64,000 nucleotides of DNA, from the NCBI GenBank assembly GCA_017629215.1, contig JAGBXP010000015.1, positions 1 to 64,000 of the forward strand, read 5' to 3'. The notes below the pieces were generated by a model, which was not told the DNA's origin, made no database searches, and saw only the letters and a program-made list of their open reading frames with translations. The position numbers were made by a program, and so were the translations under genes. This DNA is from a bacterium (GTDB lineage Bacteria; Cyanobacteriota; Vampirovibrionia; Gastranaerophilales; Gastranaerophilaceae). This document shows positions 24,294 to 32,645 of the stretch, one piece after another; the first letter of the stretch is position 1, and each line of letters starts with the position of its first letter.

Positions 24294-25391
24294 ATGGTTA
24301 ATAAACTAATTAAAGAAGATATTAAAATGTTTTTAACTGGAAATGAAGTTCTTGCTTATGCAGCAAACTCTGCTGAAGCTGAATTTATGTACGGTTATCC
24401 TATAACACCTCAAAACGAAATTATGCATACTTGGTGTAAATTATTACCAAAAACTGAAGCAGGTTTTTTACAAACTGAAGACGAAATATCTGCTGGTTTT
24501 TCAACAATTGGTGGTATTTTAGCAGGAAAACGTGCTTTTACTGCAACAGCAGGTCCAGGTAATGTTATTATGCAAGATGCTCAATCTATGGCTGAAATGA
24601 TGAGAATACCTTTTGTTTGCGCAGTTATGCAAAGAGGTGGTCCTTCAACTGCTACTGTTATTTATGCTCAGCAAGAAACTCGTTTAACTTGCTACGGTGG
24701 TAACGGTGAAGGATTTAGAATTGTTTATTCAACAGCTGGACATCAAGATTTATATGATTATATGATTAAAGCTTTCAATACAGCTTGGAAGTATAAATTC
24801 CCAACTTATGTATTAGCTGATGGTTATCAAGGTAAAATGAGAGAACCAGTTATGCTTTATGATCCAGCAAGTCGTGGAATTACAATGGTTCCTACAGAAA
24901 AAGCTCTTCTTGCAGATGGCGAAATTGGGGTTGATAGAAAATCAATCCACATGAGAAATACTTATAATATGGAAGAAGAACTTATGGAGGTTCTTGATTC
25001 ATATCAAGTTGATTACGATAAAATGGCAGAAGAAGTTGCTGAATGGGAAGAATACAAAGCTGATGATGCTGAAATTCTTGTTATCGCTCATGGTATTGTT
25101 GCTCGTTCTGCTCGCACAGCGATTGATGAGCTTCGTGAAAAAGGTATTAAAGCTGGGCTTTATAGACCTATTACTATTAGACCACTTGCTGTTAAGCCAT
25201 TGAGAGAAGCAGTTTCTAGAGCTAAGCATATTCTATTTACAGAATCTGCAAATGGTCAACTTGCTCAAATGGTATTAGAAAAAATTTATGGACTTACAAC
25301 TCCATATTCAACATTATTCAAAATGGGTGTTGGTGTAACAGGAGATGATATTGTTCAAAAAGTAGAAAACATTGTTAAGGAGGGTGTGTAA
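24294..25391 (+). CDS. 2-oxoacid:ferredoxin oxidoreductase, alpha subunit (VorB/KorA type, 365 aa)
   Basis: The pyrimidine-binding half of a thiamine-diphosphate oxidoreductase that decarboxylates a 2-oxoacid to an acyl-CoA and reduces ferredoxin. Family marks: GNEVLAYAANSAEAEFMYGYPITPQNEI, the ATAGPGNVIMQDAQSMAEM loop, and a C-terminal transketolase-like domain with VIAHGIVARSARTAIDELREKG. First of four tightly spaced genes. Whether the substrate is 2-oxoisovalerate, 2-oxoglutarate or another oxoacid cannot be fixed from sequence. AAGGGG is 7 bases before ATG. Confidence 0.92.
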   Translation: MVNKLIKEDIKMFLTGNEVLAYAANSAEAEFMYGYPITPQNEIMHTWCKLLPKTEAGFLQTEDEISAGFSTIGGILAGKRAFTATAGPGNVIMQDAQSMAEMMRIPFVCAVMQRGGPSTATVIYAQQETRLTCYGGNGEGFRIVYSTAGHQDLYDYMIKAFNTAWKYKFPTYVLADGYQGKMREPVMLYDPASRGITMVPTEKALLADGEIGVDRKSIHMRNTYNMEEELMEVLDSYQVDYDKMAEEVAEWEEYKADDAEILVIAHGIVARSARTAIDELREKGIKAGLYRPITIRPLAVKPLREAVSRAKHILFTESANGQLAQMVLEKIYGLTTPYSTLFKMGVGVTGDDIVQKVENIVKEGV

Positions 25392-25392
25392 A

Positions 25393-26145
25393 ATGGCAGA
25401 ATTATTAAATCTACCTCCAAATTTACCAAAATCACAAAATGCAGAAGTAGGCGCAAGTAAATTTTGCCCAGGATGTGGTCATGGTATAACATTAAAATCA
25501 TTAGGAAACGCTATTGATGAATTGGGTATTAAACAAAAAACTGTTTTTGGCTGTGATATCGGATGTTCATTACTTAGTTGGAATTATATGGATTTAGATA
25601 CAGTTCAAACCCATCATGGTAGAACAACTCCTGTTATTTATGGTGTTACTCGTGCAAATCCAGAAGCAATTGGTATTGCTTACATGGGAGATGGTGGTGG
25701 ACTTGCGATTGGTGCGCAACATTTAGTGAACGCTTCTATTCGTGGTGAGAGAATGCTTATTATTGTTGTTAACAATACTAATTATGGTATGACGGGTGGA
25801 CAAATGTCTCCAACAACAATGCCTGGACAAAAAACTGAAACAACTCCTTATGGCAGAGATTGTTCAGTAACAGGCGAACCTGCAAAAGGTGCTGAAATGG
25901 TTGCAGCAATCGTTAATAAATCAAAATCTTTTGTTGCTCGTTCAACTGTTTCTAATCCAATGAAATTGAAACAAACTTTTGTTAAAGCTCTTAAAAACGT
26001 AGAAAATGGTGGCTTTTCTTTTGTAGAAGTTCTTTCAATTTGTCCTTTAAACTGGAGAACAAATAATGTAGATACGTTTGCAAGACTTCAACAAATGGAA
26101 GAATATTTTGAGGTTAAAGAGTTTTTAACTCCAGAATCAGTTTAG
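25393..26145 (+). CDS. 2-oxoacid:ferredoxin oxidoreductase, beta subunit (TPP-binding, 250 aa)
   Basis: The diphosphate-binding subunit. FCPGCGHGITLK, FGCDIGCSLL, the GDGGGLAIGAQHLVNASIRG motif and NNTNYGMTGGQMSPTT are the standard thiamine and Fe-S-linked elements of KorB/VorA-type subunits. The start at 25393 follows AAGGAGG; an in-frame start further up would overlap the alpha gene and is less likely. Only 1 base lies between the alpha stop and this ATG. Confidence 0.94.
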   Translation: MAELLNLPPNLPKSQNAEVGASKFCPGCGHGITLKSLGNAIDELGIKQKTVFGCDIGCSLLSWNYMDLDTVQTHHGRTTPVIYGVTRANPEAIGIAYMGDGGGLAIGAQHLVNASIRGERMLIIVVNNTNYGMTGGQMSPTTMPGQKTETTPYGRDCSVTGEPAKGAEMVAAIVNKSKSFVARSTVSNPMKLKQTFVKALKNVENGGFSFVEVLSICPLNWRTNNVDTFARLQQMEEYFEVKEFLTPESV

Positions 26146-26160
26146 AAAGGATATTTGAAA

Positions 26161-26724
26161 ATGGCAAGAACAAAAATCGTATTAGCAGGTGAAGGTGGAC
26201 AAGGTGTTCAATCTATTGCAAAAATTCTTGTAGAAGCTGGTTATGAAGCTAATAAAGAGGTATTATATATTCCAAATTTTGGTGTAGAGCAACGAGGTGG
26301 TGTCTCAATTGCTTTTTGCCAAATTGCAGATGAAAGAATTGGTGAACCACGTTATTCAAAAGGTGATATTGTCATAATGCTTTCAGATAGGGCAATTGAT
26401 AGATGTGAAACTTATGTTGATAAAAATTCTACAGTTGTTTATGATACATCTGTTTGTACAAAAAAACCTACTTGTGAATGCAAAGAAATTATTGGTATTG
26501 ATGCAAACAAAATTGCAAATGAACAATTAAGTGCAAGAGTATTTAATATTATTATCTTAGGCGTTCTTCTTGAAGCTACTCATGTTCTTGAGCTTAGTGA
26601 TATCAAAAACGCTATGGAGCTTGCATTAGGCAAGAAATTTGATGCAAAACCTGAGTTAAGGGAATTGAATTACAAAGCTCTTGAAATGGGTATGAGTTTA
26701 GTTGCACAGAAAGCAGGTGTATAA
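26161..26724 (+). CDS. 2-oxoacid:ferredoxin oxidoreductase, gamma subunit (187 aa)
   Basis: The gamma domain of oxoacid oxidoreductases: VLAGEGGQGVQSIAKILVEAGYEA at the start, then VEQRGGVSIAFCQIADERIG and NIIILGVLLEATHVL. It completes the active enzyme with alpha, beta and the ferredoxin-type subunit. AAAGGAT precedes ATG 26161. Its stop shares a base with the next start (TAATG), implying coupled translation. A TTG at 26155 is possible but not preferred. Confidence 0.93.
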   Translation: MARTKIVLAGEGGQGVQSIAKILVEAGYEANKEVLYIPNFGVEQRGGVSIAFCQIADERIGEPRYSKGDIVIMLSDRAIDRCETYVDKNSTVVYDTSVCTKKPTCECKEIIGIDANKIANEQLSARVFNIIILGVLLEATHVLELSDIKNAMELALGKKFDAKPELRELNYKALEMGMSLVAQKAGV

Positions 26725-26993
26725 TGGAAAAACAGTATCGTGGATATAAAATCGAAGGTGTTGGCAAAGGAAAAGCTGATTATTATGTATATACAGACCT
26801 TTGTAAAGGTTGTGGACTTTGTATTGCAAAATGTCCTATGAATAAAGCTGGTAAAAAATGCTTACAATGGTCAAAGGAAGTTGGCTTATATCAAACTCCA
26901 GCAGTTGCTCCAGATCCAGAAATTTGTATAGCTTGTGGAGCCTGTGCGATGACTTGTCCTGATAGTGCAATTAGAATTGAACGCAAAAATTAG
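26724..26993 (+). CDS. 2-oxoacid:ferredoxin oxidoreductase, delta subunit (2x[4Fe-4S], 89 aa)
   Basis: A small ferredoxin-like subunit with two cluster motifs: CKGCGLCIAKCP (residues about 29-40) and CIACGACAMTCP (about 68-79). It passes electrons from the thiamine centre to external ferredoxin. It overlaps the gamma gene by one base and ends the operon. The four-subunit layout is typical of anaerobes. Confidence 0.94.
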   Translation: MEKQYRGYKIEGVGKGKADYYVYTDLCKGCGLCIAKCPMNKAGKKCLQWSKEVGLYQTPAVAPDPEICIACGACAMTCPDSAIRIERKN

Positions 26994-26997
26994 TATT

Positions 26998-27027
26998 TTG
27001 GTACTGTTATAAAAATTGAGCTATAAT
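26998..27027 (+). promoter_or_regulatory. Leaderless promoter of uvrB
   Basis: TTGGTA (26998-27003), 18 bases, TATAAT (27022-27027), then six bases and the ATG at 27034, which is therefore the predicted +1. No Shine-Dalgarno is present. Confidence 0.6.
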
Positions 27028-27033
27028 TTTATT

Positions 27034-29016
27034 ATGCAAAACAAATTTCAGATAGCTTCAAAATATAAACCTGCAGGAGATCAGCCAAAAGCTATTAAAC
27101 AGCTTGTTGAGGGTGTAAAAAGAGGCGATGATACGCAAACTTTACTTGGGATTACAGGTTCAGGTAAAACTTTTACAATCGCAAATGTAATTGAGCAAGT
27201 TCAAAAACCAACTCTTATTATTGCACACAATAAAACACTTGCTGCGCAATTATATAACGAGTTTAAAGAGCTTTTTCCAAATAATGCAGTGGAATATTTT
27301 ATTTCTTATTATGATTATTATCAACCAGAAGCCTATATTCCAAGAACAGATACTTATATTGAAAAATCTGCAAGTATTAATGAAGAAATAGATAGGCTTA
27401 GACATAATACAACACGAAGTCTTTATGAACGTAGCGATGTTATTGTCATAGCTTCTGTTAGTTGCATTTATGGTTTAGGCTTACCAGAAAGCTATTTTAA
27501 AGGTGCAATAACACTTTCTGTTGGTGATAATATGGACAGAAGTGAGCTTATCAAGCATCTTGTACTTACGCAATATACAAGAAACGATGTTGCGCTTGAG
27601 CGTTCGACATTTAGAGCTCGTGGTGATATTGTCGAAATCATGCCAGCTTACGAAAAGATTATCACACGCATATATTTCTTCGATGATGAAATCGAAAAAA
27701 TTGTTAAAATTGACCATCTAACAGGTGAAATTATAGATGCGCCTGAAAGCACTGTAATTTACCCTGCTGTACACTATATTGCGTATGATGAGAACGAAGA
27801 TGAGACGATTTCAATGATTCGTCAAGAGTTAAAAAATCGTGTTGCCGAGCTTGAAAATGAAAACAAAATCCTAGAATCACAAAGACTTCAACAGCGTGTA
27901 AAATATGATATCGAAATGATTAAAGAAATGGGCTACTGCTCAGGTATTGAAAACTATTCGAGAATTATTGAGCGTAGACCAGTAGGCAGTCCTCCAGCAA
28001 CTTTATTAGATTATTTCCAAGAAGATTTCTTAACAGTTATAGACGAATCTCACGTTACAATTCCACAGTTAAATGGAATGTATCATGGCGATGCTTCAAG
28101 AAAGAAAACTCTTATTGATTACGGTTTTAGGCTTCCTTGTGCGAAGGATAATAGACCTCTTAAAAGTAAAGAATTTTTTGATAAAGTCGGACAAAAAATC
28201 TATATTTCAGCAACACCAGCTGAGTTTGAATTAAAAACTTCTCAACAACTTGTTGAACAAATCATTCGTCCAACAGGGCTTGTTGACCCTAAAATACATA
28301 TTCGTCCAATTGAGACACAAATTTCTGATTTGAAAGTAGAAATCAAAAAACGTGCAGAGAAAAATGAAAGAGTTTTGATTACAACGCTTACTAAACGTAT
28401 GGCAGAAGATTTGACTGATTATTTCTTGCAAGATGGAATAAGAGTTCGTTATCTTCATAGTGGTGTTAAATCAATTGAGCGTGTTGAAATCTTGAGAGAT
28501 TTGCGACTTGGTGAGTTCGACGTTTTAATCGGTGTAAACCTTTTAAGAGAAGGTCTAGATATCCCTGAAGTTTCACTTGTTGCAATTATGGACGCAGATA
28601 AAGAAGGCTTCTTGCGTTCTGATACAAGTTTAATCCAAACTATCGGCCGTGCAGCTCGTAACTCTTGTGGTGAAGTTATTATGTACGCTGATAAAATAAC
28701 TGAGTCAATGCAAAGAGCTATTGATGAAACTAATCGTCGTAGAGAAATTCAGCTTGAACATAATAAAAAATACGGAATTATTCCTCAGACTATTAAAAAA
28801 CCAATTGAAAACAACCTTCTTTCACTTGTTGAAAGCTATCGTAGCTTTGAAGATATTGTTGCAGAAGAAATGGTTGATTTAGGCATTGATAAAAGAGATT
28901 TGCCAAAACTTATAACCAAGCTTGAAAAAGATATGCACAAGGCTGCTAAAATACTTGATTTTGAACGAGCTGCAGAAATCAGAGATCAGTTAAAAAAGTT
29001 GCGTGAAATGGTTTAA
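27034..29016 (+). CDS. uvrB: Excinuclease ABC subunit UvrB (660 aa)
   Basis: The damage-verifying helicase-fold subunit of nucleotide excision repair. The Walker A motif GITGSGKT is near residue 38, the beta-hairpin region YYDYYQPEAYIP near 92, helicase motifs (TVIDESHVTIPQ; DVLIGVNLLREGLDIPEVSLV; QTIGRAARN) follow, and the UVR domain that contacts UvrC is at the end (KLEKDMHKAAKILDFERAAEIRDQL). ATG 27034 is used rather than the upstream TTG at 27016, because the -10 box fits a start exactly there. Confidence 0.97.
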   Translation: MQNKFQIASKYKPAGDQPKAIKQLVEGVKRGDDTQTLLGITGSGKTFTIANVIEQVQKPTLIIAHNKTLAAQLYNEFKELFPNNAVEYFISYYDYYQPEAYIPRTDTYIEKSASINEEIDRLRHNTTRSLYERSDVIVIASVSCIYGLGLPESYFKGAITLSVGDNMDRSELIKHLVLTQYTRNDVALERSTFRARGDIVEIMPAYEKIITRIYFFDDEIEKIVKIDHLTGEIIDAPESTVIYPAVHYIAYDENEDETISMIRQELKNRVAELENENKILESQRLQQRVKYDIEMIKEMGYCSGIENYSRIIERRPVGSPPATLLDYFQEDFLTVIDESHVTIPQLNGMYHGDASRKKTLIDYGFRLPCAKDNRPLKSKEFFDKVGQKIYISATPAEFELKTSQQLVEQIIRPTGLVDPKIHIRPIETQISDLKVEIKKRAEKNERVLITTLTKRMAEDLTDYFLQDGIRVRYLHSGVKSIERVEILRDLRLGEFDVLIGVNLLREGLDIPEVSLVAIMDADKEGFLRSDTSLIQTIGRAARNSCGEVIMYADKITESMQRAIDETNRRREIQLEHNKKYGIIPQTIKKPIENNLLSLVESYRSFEDIVAEEMVDLGIDKRDLPKLITKLEKDMHKAAKILDFERAAEIRDQLKKLREMV

Positions 29017-29027
29017 TTTTAAATCTA

Positions 29028-29921
29028 TTAATTGGTTATGGTCAAAGAGTCAATAATTTTATTGATTTTGGTCGGATCTAAAACATGCCCACCTTCTTTA
29101 AGTATTTCTATAGATTGTAAATTTTTACAAGATGAAGCAAGATGTTTTGCAACATCTGATTTTACAATTTTATCATTTTGTGAATGTATTATATATACTG
29201 GCATGTTAATTTTTTCTAAGTTTTTTGCTGTATTAATTTTTTTATATTTGGCACCTTGTAATATTGGAAAATTTTTAATTAAAAATTTTGTAAATTTTGG
29301 AAGGCTTATGTTTACGTCATCCATAGATTTATTTGAAATTGATTCAGCAGACGATACAAGTATTAATTTTGAAACTTGAGAGTTTACTAAAGCTAGATTT
29401 GAAGCTAAATATCCACCAAGGCTATGACCTATAATACAAATATCACTGGGTTTTATGCCTTTATCTTTTAAATACTTAATTGCAGTTTGTGTATCTTCAG
29501 ATAATGATTTTTGACTAATTTTTTGTGGTTTATTTTTCCCAAAACCTCTATATTCGGGAGCAATAATAGCATAATCAGTTTTATTTATTATAGATTGATA
29601 TAAAGGCTGAAGGTTTGTAACATTTTGACCTAAACCATGTAGAACAATCGCATATTTTTTTCTATTATTAGGATTTATATCTAGTGCATAGGTATTTGAT
29701 TTTTTAAAATTAAAGGTTATTTCTTTTGTAATATTTTTTAAATTTGGTGCAAGTTTTTGAACTCTTAATCTTGAAATATCTATTGTGCGTGAAATAAATT
29801 GGTTAAGTCCAACATTTGGATTTAACAAAGGTGTTAAACTTTTTATTCTAGTGTTTTTTTGGAAATTAATATGCTTTTTATTATATTGTACTGGTGTATT
29901 GTTTAATATAAAAACTCTCAT
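29028..29921 (-). CDS. Alpha/beta hydrolase (297 aa)
   Basis: Serine hydrolase fold at residues about 85-297: LHGLGQNVTN with the oxyanion region, nucleophile elbow GHSLGG near residue 165, acid residue in HSQNDKIV near 250, and the catalytic histidine in EGGHVLD near 283. The first 80 residues are a lysine/asparagine-rich tail with HINFQKN (a variant of the F-K motif) and no signal peptide. Substrate unknown; esterase/lipase-type activity is inferred. Convergent with uvrB, 11 bases apart. No clear Shine-Dalgarno. Confidence 0.82.
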   Translation of the reverse strand: MRVFILNNTPVQYNKKHINFQKNTRIKSLTPLLNPNVGLNQFISRTIDISRLRVQKLAPNLKNITKEITFNFKKSNTYALDINPNNRKKYAIVLHGLGQNVTNLQPLYQSIINKTDYAIIAPEYRGFGKNKPQKISQKSLSEDTQTAIKYLKDKGIKPSDICIIGHSLGGYLASNLALVNSQVSKLILVSSAESISNKSMDDVNISLPKFTKFLIKNFPILQGAKYKKINTAKNLEKINMPVYIIHSQNDKIVKSDVAKHLASSCKNLQSIEILKEGGHVLDPTKINKIIDSLTITN

Positions 29922-29984
29922 AGACTAATATTAATTAAAATAAAGATTGTTTTCAAGTTACTTTTTTTAGTATTTGAGCTAATC

Positions 29985-30013
29985 TTGACCTATCGTTCTT
30001 TTTGTCTTACGAT
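29985..30013 (+). promoter_or_regulatory. tpiA promoter
   Basis: TTGACC (29985-29990), 17 bases, TACGAT (30008-30013); start near 30020, followed by GAAGGAG before the ATG. Confidence 0.5.
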
Positions 30014-30041
30014 TTACTTGTTAATAGAAGGAGAATAAACC

Positions 30042-30836
30042 ATGTCAAGAAAACCAATTATTGCTGGAAACTGGAAAATGAATTTACTTCAAGCTGATGC
30101 TAAAGCATTATTTGAAGGTATCCAAGGTTTCGTTAAAGATTTTACAGCACAACAACTTCCTACAGTTGTAGTTGCACCTGTATTCACATCACTTTCAGTT
30201 GTAAATGCTGTTAAATGCGACTGTGGATGTGGAGAGAACAAAATTAATATTGCAGCTCAAAACTGCCACTGGGAAAAGTCAGGAGCTTATACTGGCGAAT
30301 TATCAGTAGAAATGCTTGCAGATGCAGGTTGCTCTTATATTATTATTGGTCATTCTGAAAGACGTCAATATTTTTCAGAAACCGATGAGATGATTAATAA
30401 AAAAGCTAAAGCTATTTTAGCAGGTGGTTTAATACCTATCATTTGTTGTGGTGAAACTCTTGAACAAAGAGAAGCTGGTGTTACAGATGAACACATAGCT
30501 ACACAAATCAGAGCAGCTTTAAATGGTTTAAGTGAAGAAGAAATTTCTAGATCAGTTATTGCTTATGAACCAATTTGGGCGATTGGTACAGGAAAAACTT
30601 GTGATTCAATTGAAGCTAATCGTGTTATTGCAATGATTAGAAATGTTGTAAAACAAGTATCAAGCGACTCTGCTGGTGAAGCAATCAGAATTCTTTATGG
30701 TGGTTCTGTAAAACCATCTACAATTGAAGAACAAATGTCTCAATCAGATATTGATGGTGCTTTGATTGGTGGAGCTAGTTTAACAGCTGAAAGTTTCAAT
30801 GAAATTATTTCTAACACAATGAAGGTTAGTGTTTAA
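30042..30836 (+). CDS. tpiA: Triosephosphate isomerase (264 aa)
   Basis: Interconverts dihydroxyacetone phosphate and glyceraldehyde 3-phosphate. GNWKMN (residues 7-12) with the catalytic Lys, GHSERR with the catalytic His, and YEPIWAIGTGK with the catalytic Glu and the mobile loop are intact, as is GGSVKP near the C-terminus. A small insertion (KCDCGCGENK, near residue 65) contains three cysteines, which is unusual for the family. Single gene with its own promoter and terminator. Confidence 0.97.
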   Translation: MSRKPIIAGNWKMNLLQADAKALFEGIQGFVKDFTAQQLPTVVVAPVFTSLSVVNAVKCDCGCGENKINIAAQNCHWEKSGAYTGELSVEMLADAGCSYIIIGHSERRQYFSETDEMINKKAKAILAGGLIPIICCGETLEQREAGVTDEHIATQIRAALNGLSEEEISRSVIAYEPIWAIGTGKTCDSIEANRVIAMIRNVVKQVSSDSAGEAIRILYGGSVKPSTIEEQMSQSDIDGALIGGASLTAESFNEIISNTMKVSV

Positions 30837-30852
30837 TTTTTAACAAATATCG

Positions 30853-30886
30853 AATATCGGAGGTGAAAAAGCCTCCGATATTTTTT
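30853..30886 (+). terminator. tpiA terminator
   Basis: Perfect 11-bp stem AATATCGGAGG / CCTCCGATATT (30853-30863 / 30872-30882), 8-base loop, then T's. Confidence 0.85.
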
Positions 30887-30889
30887 GTA

Positions 30890-32527
30890 TTAAATTTCTT
30901 CAAATGAGTCAATCGCTACATCGACAATAGCTGTTCCTTTATGTGAAATCATTTTTTGTAAGGCAGGGATTAGTTCTTCTGTTTTTGTAACTCTTATAGC
31001 AAATAAATCGTAAGCTTCTGCTATTTTTGTAAAATCAGGATTAATCATTTCAACTTGATATCTATTATTATAAATTTTATCTTGCATTTGACGAACCATG
31101 CCAAGATAGCCATTATTCATTATAATAATTTTTATTGGTATGTTATGTTCACGACAGGTTGCAAGTTCTTGTAAGTTCATTTGAAAAGAGCCATCGCCAG
31201 TAATATTTAGTACTAAGGAATAAGGATTAGCTAATTGTGCACCTATTGATGCAGGTAAGCCAAAACCCATTGTTCCAAGTCCACCAGATGTGATAAATTT
31301 TTTAGGTTGATTAAAACAAAAGTGCTGTGCTGTTAATAATTGATGTTGACCAACATCAGTTACTACAACTGGCTCAAATGACTTTGTGTATTCATAAATA
31401 GCTTCTAATACAGAAGAAGAGTGTAATGATTCTGACGAGCAATTTTTATTTGTGCATTCTTGTTTTAGCAACTTAATTTGAGAACGCCATTTACTGTAGT
31501 CAGGATTTGAATTAAGTCTTGTTAATAATCCTTCTAAGAATATGTTTGTATCTGAGCAAATCTCAAGTTCAAAATTAAAAATAGATTTTTTAGTGTTTAT
31601 GTTTACAATTTTTGCATCAGAAGCAAAATTTTCTTGTTTACATGTAGAACGATCTGAAAAGCTAACTCCTAATGCTAGGATAAAATCTGCGTTGTTTATT
31701 GCTGTATTCGCTGGATAAGAACCATTTATTCCTATCATGCCTAAATATAAATTATCTTTTGATGGGAAAGTCCCAATTCCTTTTAATGTTGATACAACAG
31801 GTATTCCAAATCCTAAAACTAATTTTTTTATATTTTCTACGGCATCTATTGCTCCACCACCTAAAAGTACTAATGGAGATTTTGCTGAATTTAATAATTT
31901 AATAGTTTTTTCATAATCGGTTTCTGCTATAGGTTGAATTTTTTTCTTATGTAAATCTTTTGAAATTTTTTGAATATATTTTGATTCTAAAATATTTCTT
32001 GGGAGAACTATTACAACAGGTCCTTTTTCTCCAGTATTTGCAACTTCAAATGCCTCTCTTATTATTTGTTTTATATCGTCTTTCGAAGTCATTATATAAT
32101 TCTTTTTAGCACAAGACTTAGTCATTGAAATTATATCAACTTTTTGAAAAACTTTACCTTTATTATTATTTGAAGGAACATCTCCTGCTAATATAACAAG
32201 TGGAGTTGAGTCAGCATAGGCATTGGCAATTCCAGTTATTGTGTTAGTAAATCCTGGACCTGATGTAACTAAAACTACACCAGGTTTTCCACTAATTCTT
32301 GCATAGCCTTCAGCTGCGTGAACTGCTGCTTGTTCGTGGCGAACCAAGTAGTGCCTAATATTTTTGGTTTGTGATAACTCTTGATAAATGCTTAAAACTG
32401 CTGCGCCAGGATAGCCAAAAATGCTATTTACGCCTAACTCAGACAATGTGTCGACAAGTGCCTTTGCACAAGTTGTGATTGCAGAGTTTGATTTTGTTTT
32501 ATCAGTTTCAATCAAAAGATTTGTCAT
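30890..32527 (-). CDS. ilvB: Acetolactate synthase-type TPP enzyme, large subunit (545 aa)
   Basis: First step of branched-chain amino acid synthesis (pyruvate to acetolactate). The cofactor-activating Glu lies in VRHEQAAVHAAEGYARISG near residue 63, the central FAD/DHS-like domain begins near 195, and the thiamine motif GDGSFQMNLQELATCREHNIP with MNNGYLGMVRQMQ is near 435-475. No small regulatory subunit (ilvN) is adjacent. There is no Shine-Dalgarno; the promoter puts the 5' end 3 bases before the ATG. Confidence 0.9.
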   Translation of the reverse strand: MTNLLIETDKTKSNSAITTCAKALVDTLSELGVNSIFGYPGAAVLSIYQELSQTKNIRHYLVRHEQAAVHAAEGYARISGKPGVVLVTSGPGFTNTITGIANAYADSTPLVILAGDVPSNNNKGKVFQKVDIISMTKSCAKKNYIMTSKDDIKQIIREAFEVANTGEKGPVVIVLPRNILESKYIQKISKDLHKKKIQPIAETDYEKTIKLLNSAKSPLVLLGGGAIDAVENIKKLVLGFGIPVVSTLKGIGTFPSKDNLYLGMIGINGSYPANTAINNADFILALGVSFSDRSTCKQENFASDAKIVNINTKKSIFNFELEICSDTNIFLEGLLTRLNSNPDYSKWRSQIKLLKQECTNKNCSSESLHSSSVLEAIYEYTKSFEPVVVTDVGQHQLLTAQHFCFNQPKKFITSGGLGTMGFGLPASIGAQLANPYSLVLNITGDGSFQMNLQELATCREHNIPIKIIIMNNGYLGMVRQMQDKIYNNRYQVEMINPDFTKIAEAYDLFAIRVTKTEELIPALQKMISHKGTAIVDVAIDSFEEI

Positions 32528-32536
32528 AGTGTAATT

Positions 32537-32545
32537 ATTATACCA
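32537..32545 (-). promoter_or_regulatory. Extended -10 promoter of ilvB giving a 3-nt leader
   Basis: On the minus strand TGG-TATAAT (-10 at 32537-32542). Predicted +1 is 32530; the ATG begins at 32527. Confidence 0.55.
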
Positions 32546-32590
32546 CTAATTTGAAAGAAAAGTTGCAATTAATCATTGTTTTCAATAGAT

Positions 32591-32627
32591 AAACCCTAAA
32601 ACAAGCATATAGCTTATTTTAGGGTTT
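32591..32627 (-). terminator. thrS terminator
   Basis: Long stem with one mismatch: AAACCCTAAAA-AAGC pairs with GCTT-TTTTAGGGTTT. It separates thrS from ilvB on the minus strand. The T-run is imperfect. Confidence 0.65.
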
Positions 32628-32645
32628 ATTAATTTTTAAATAAAT

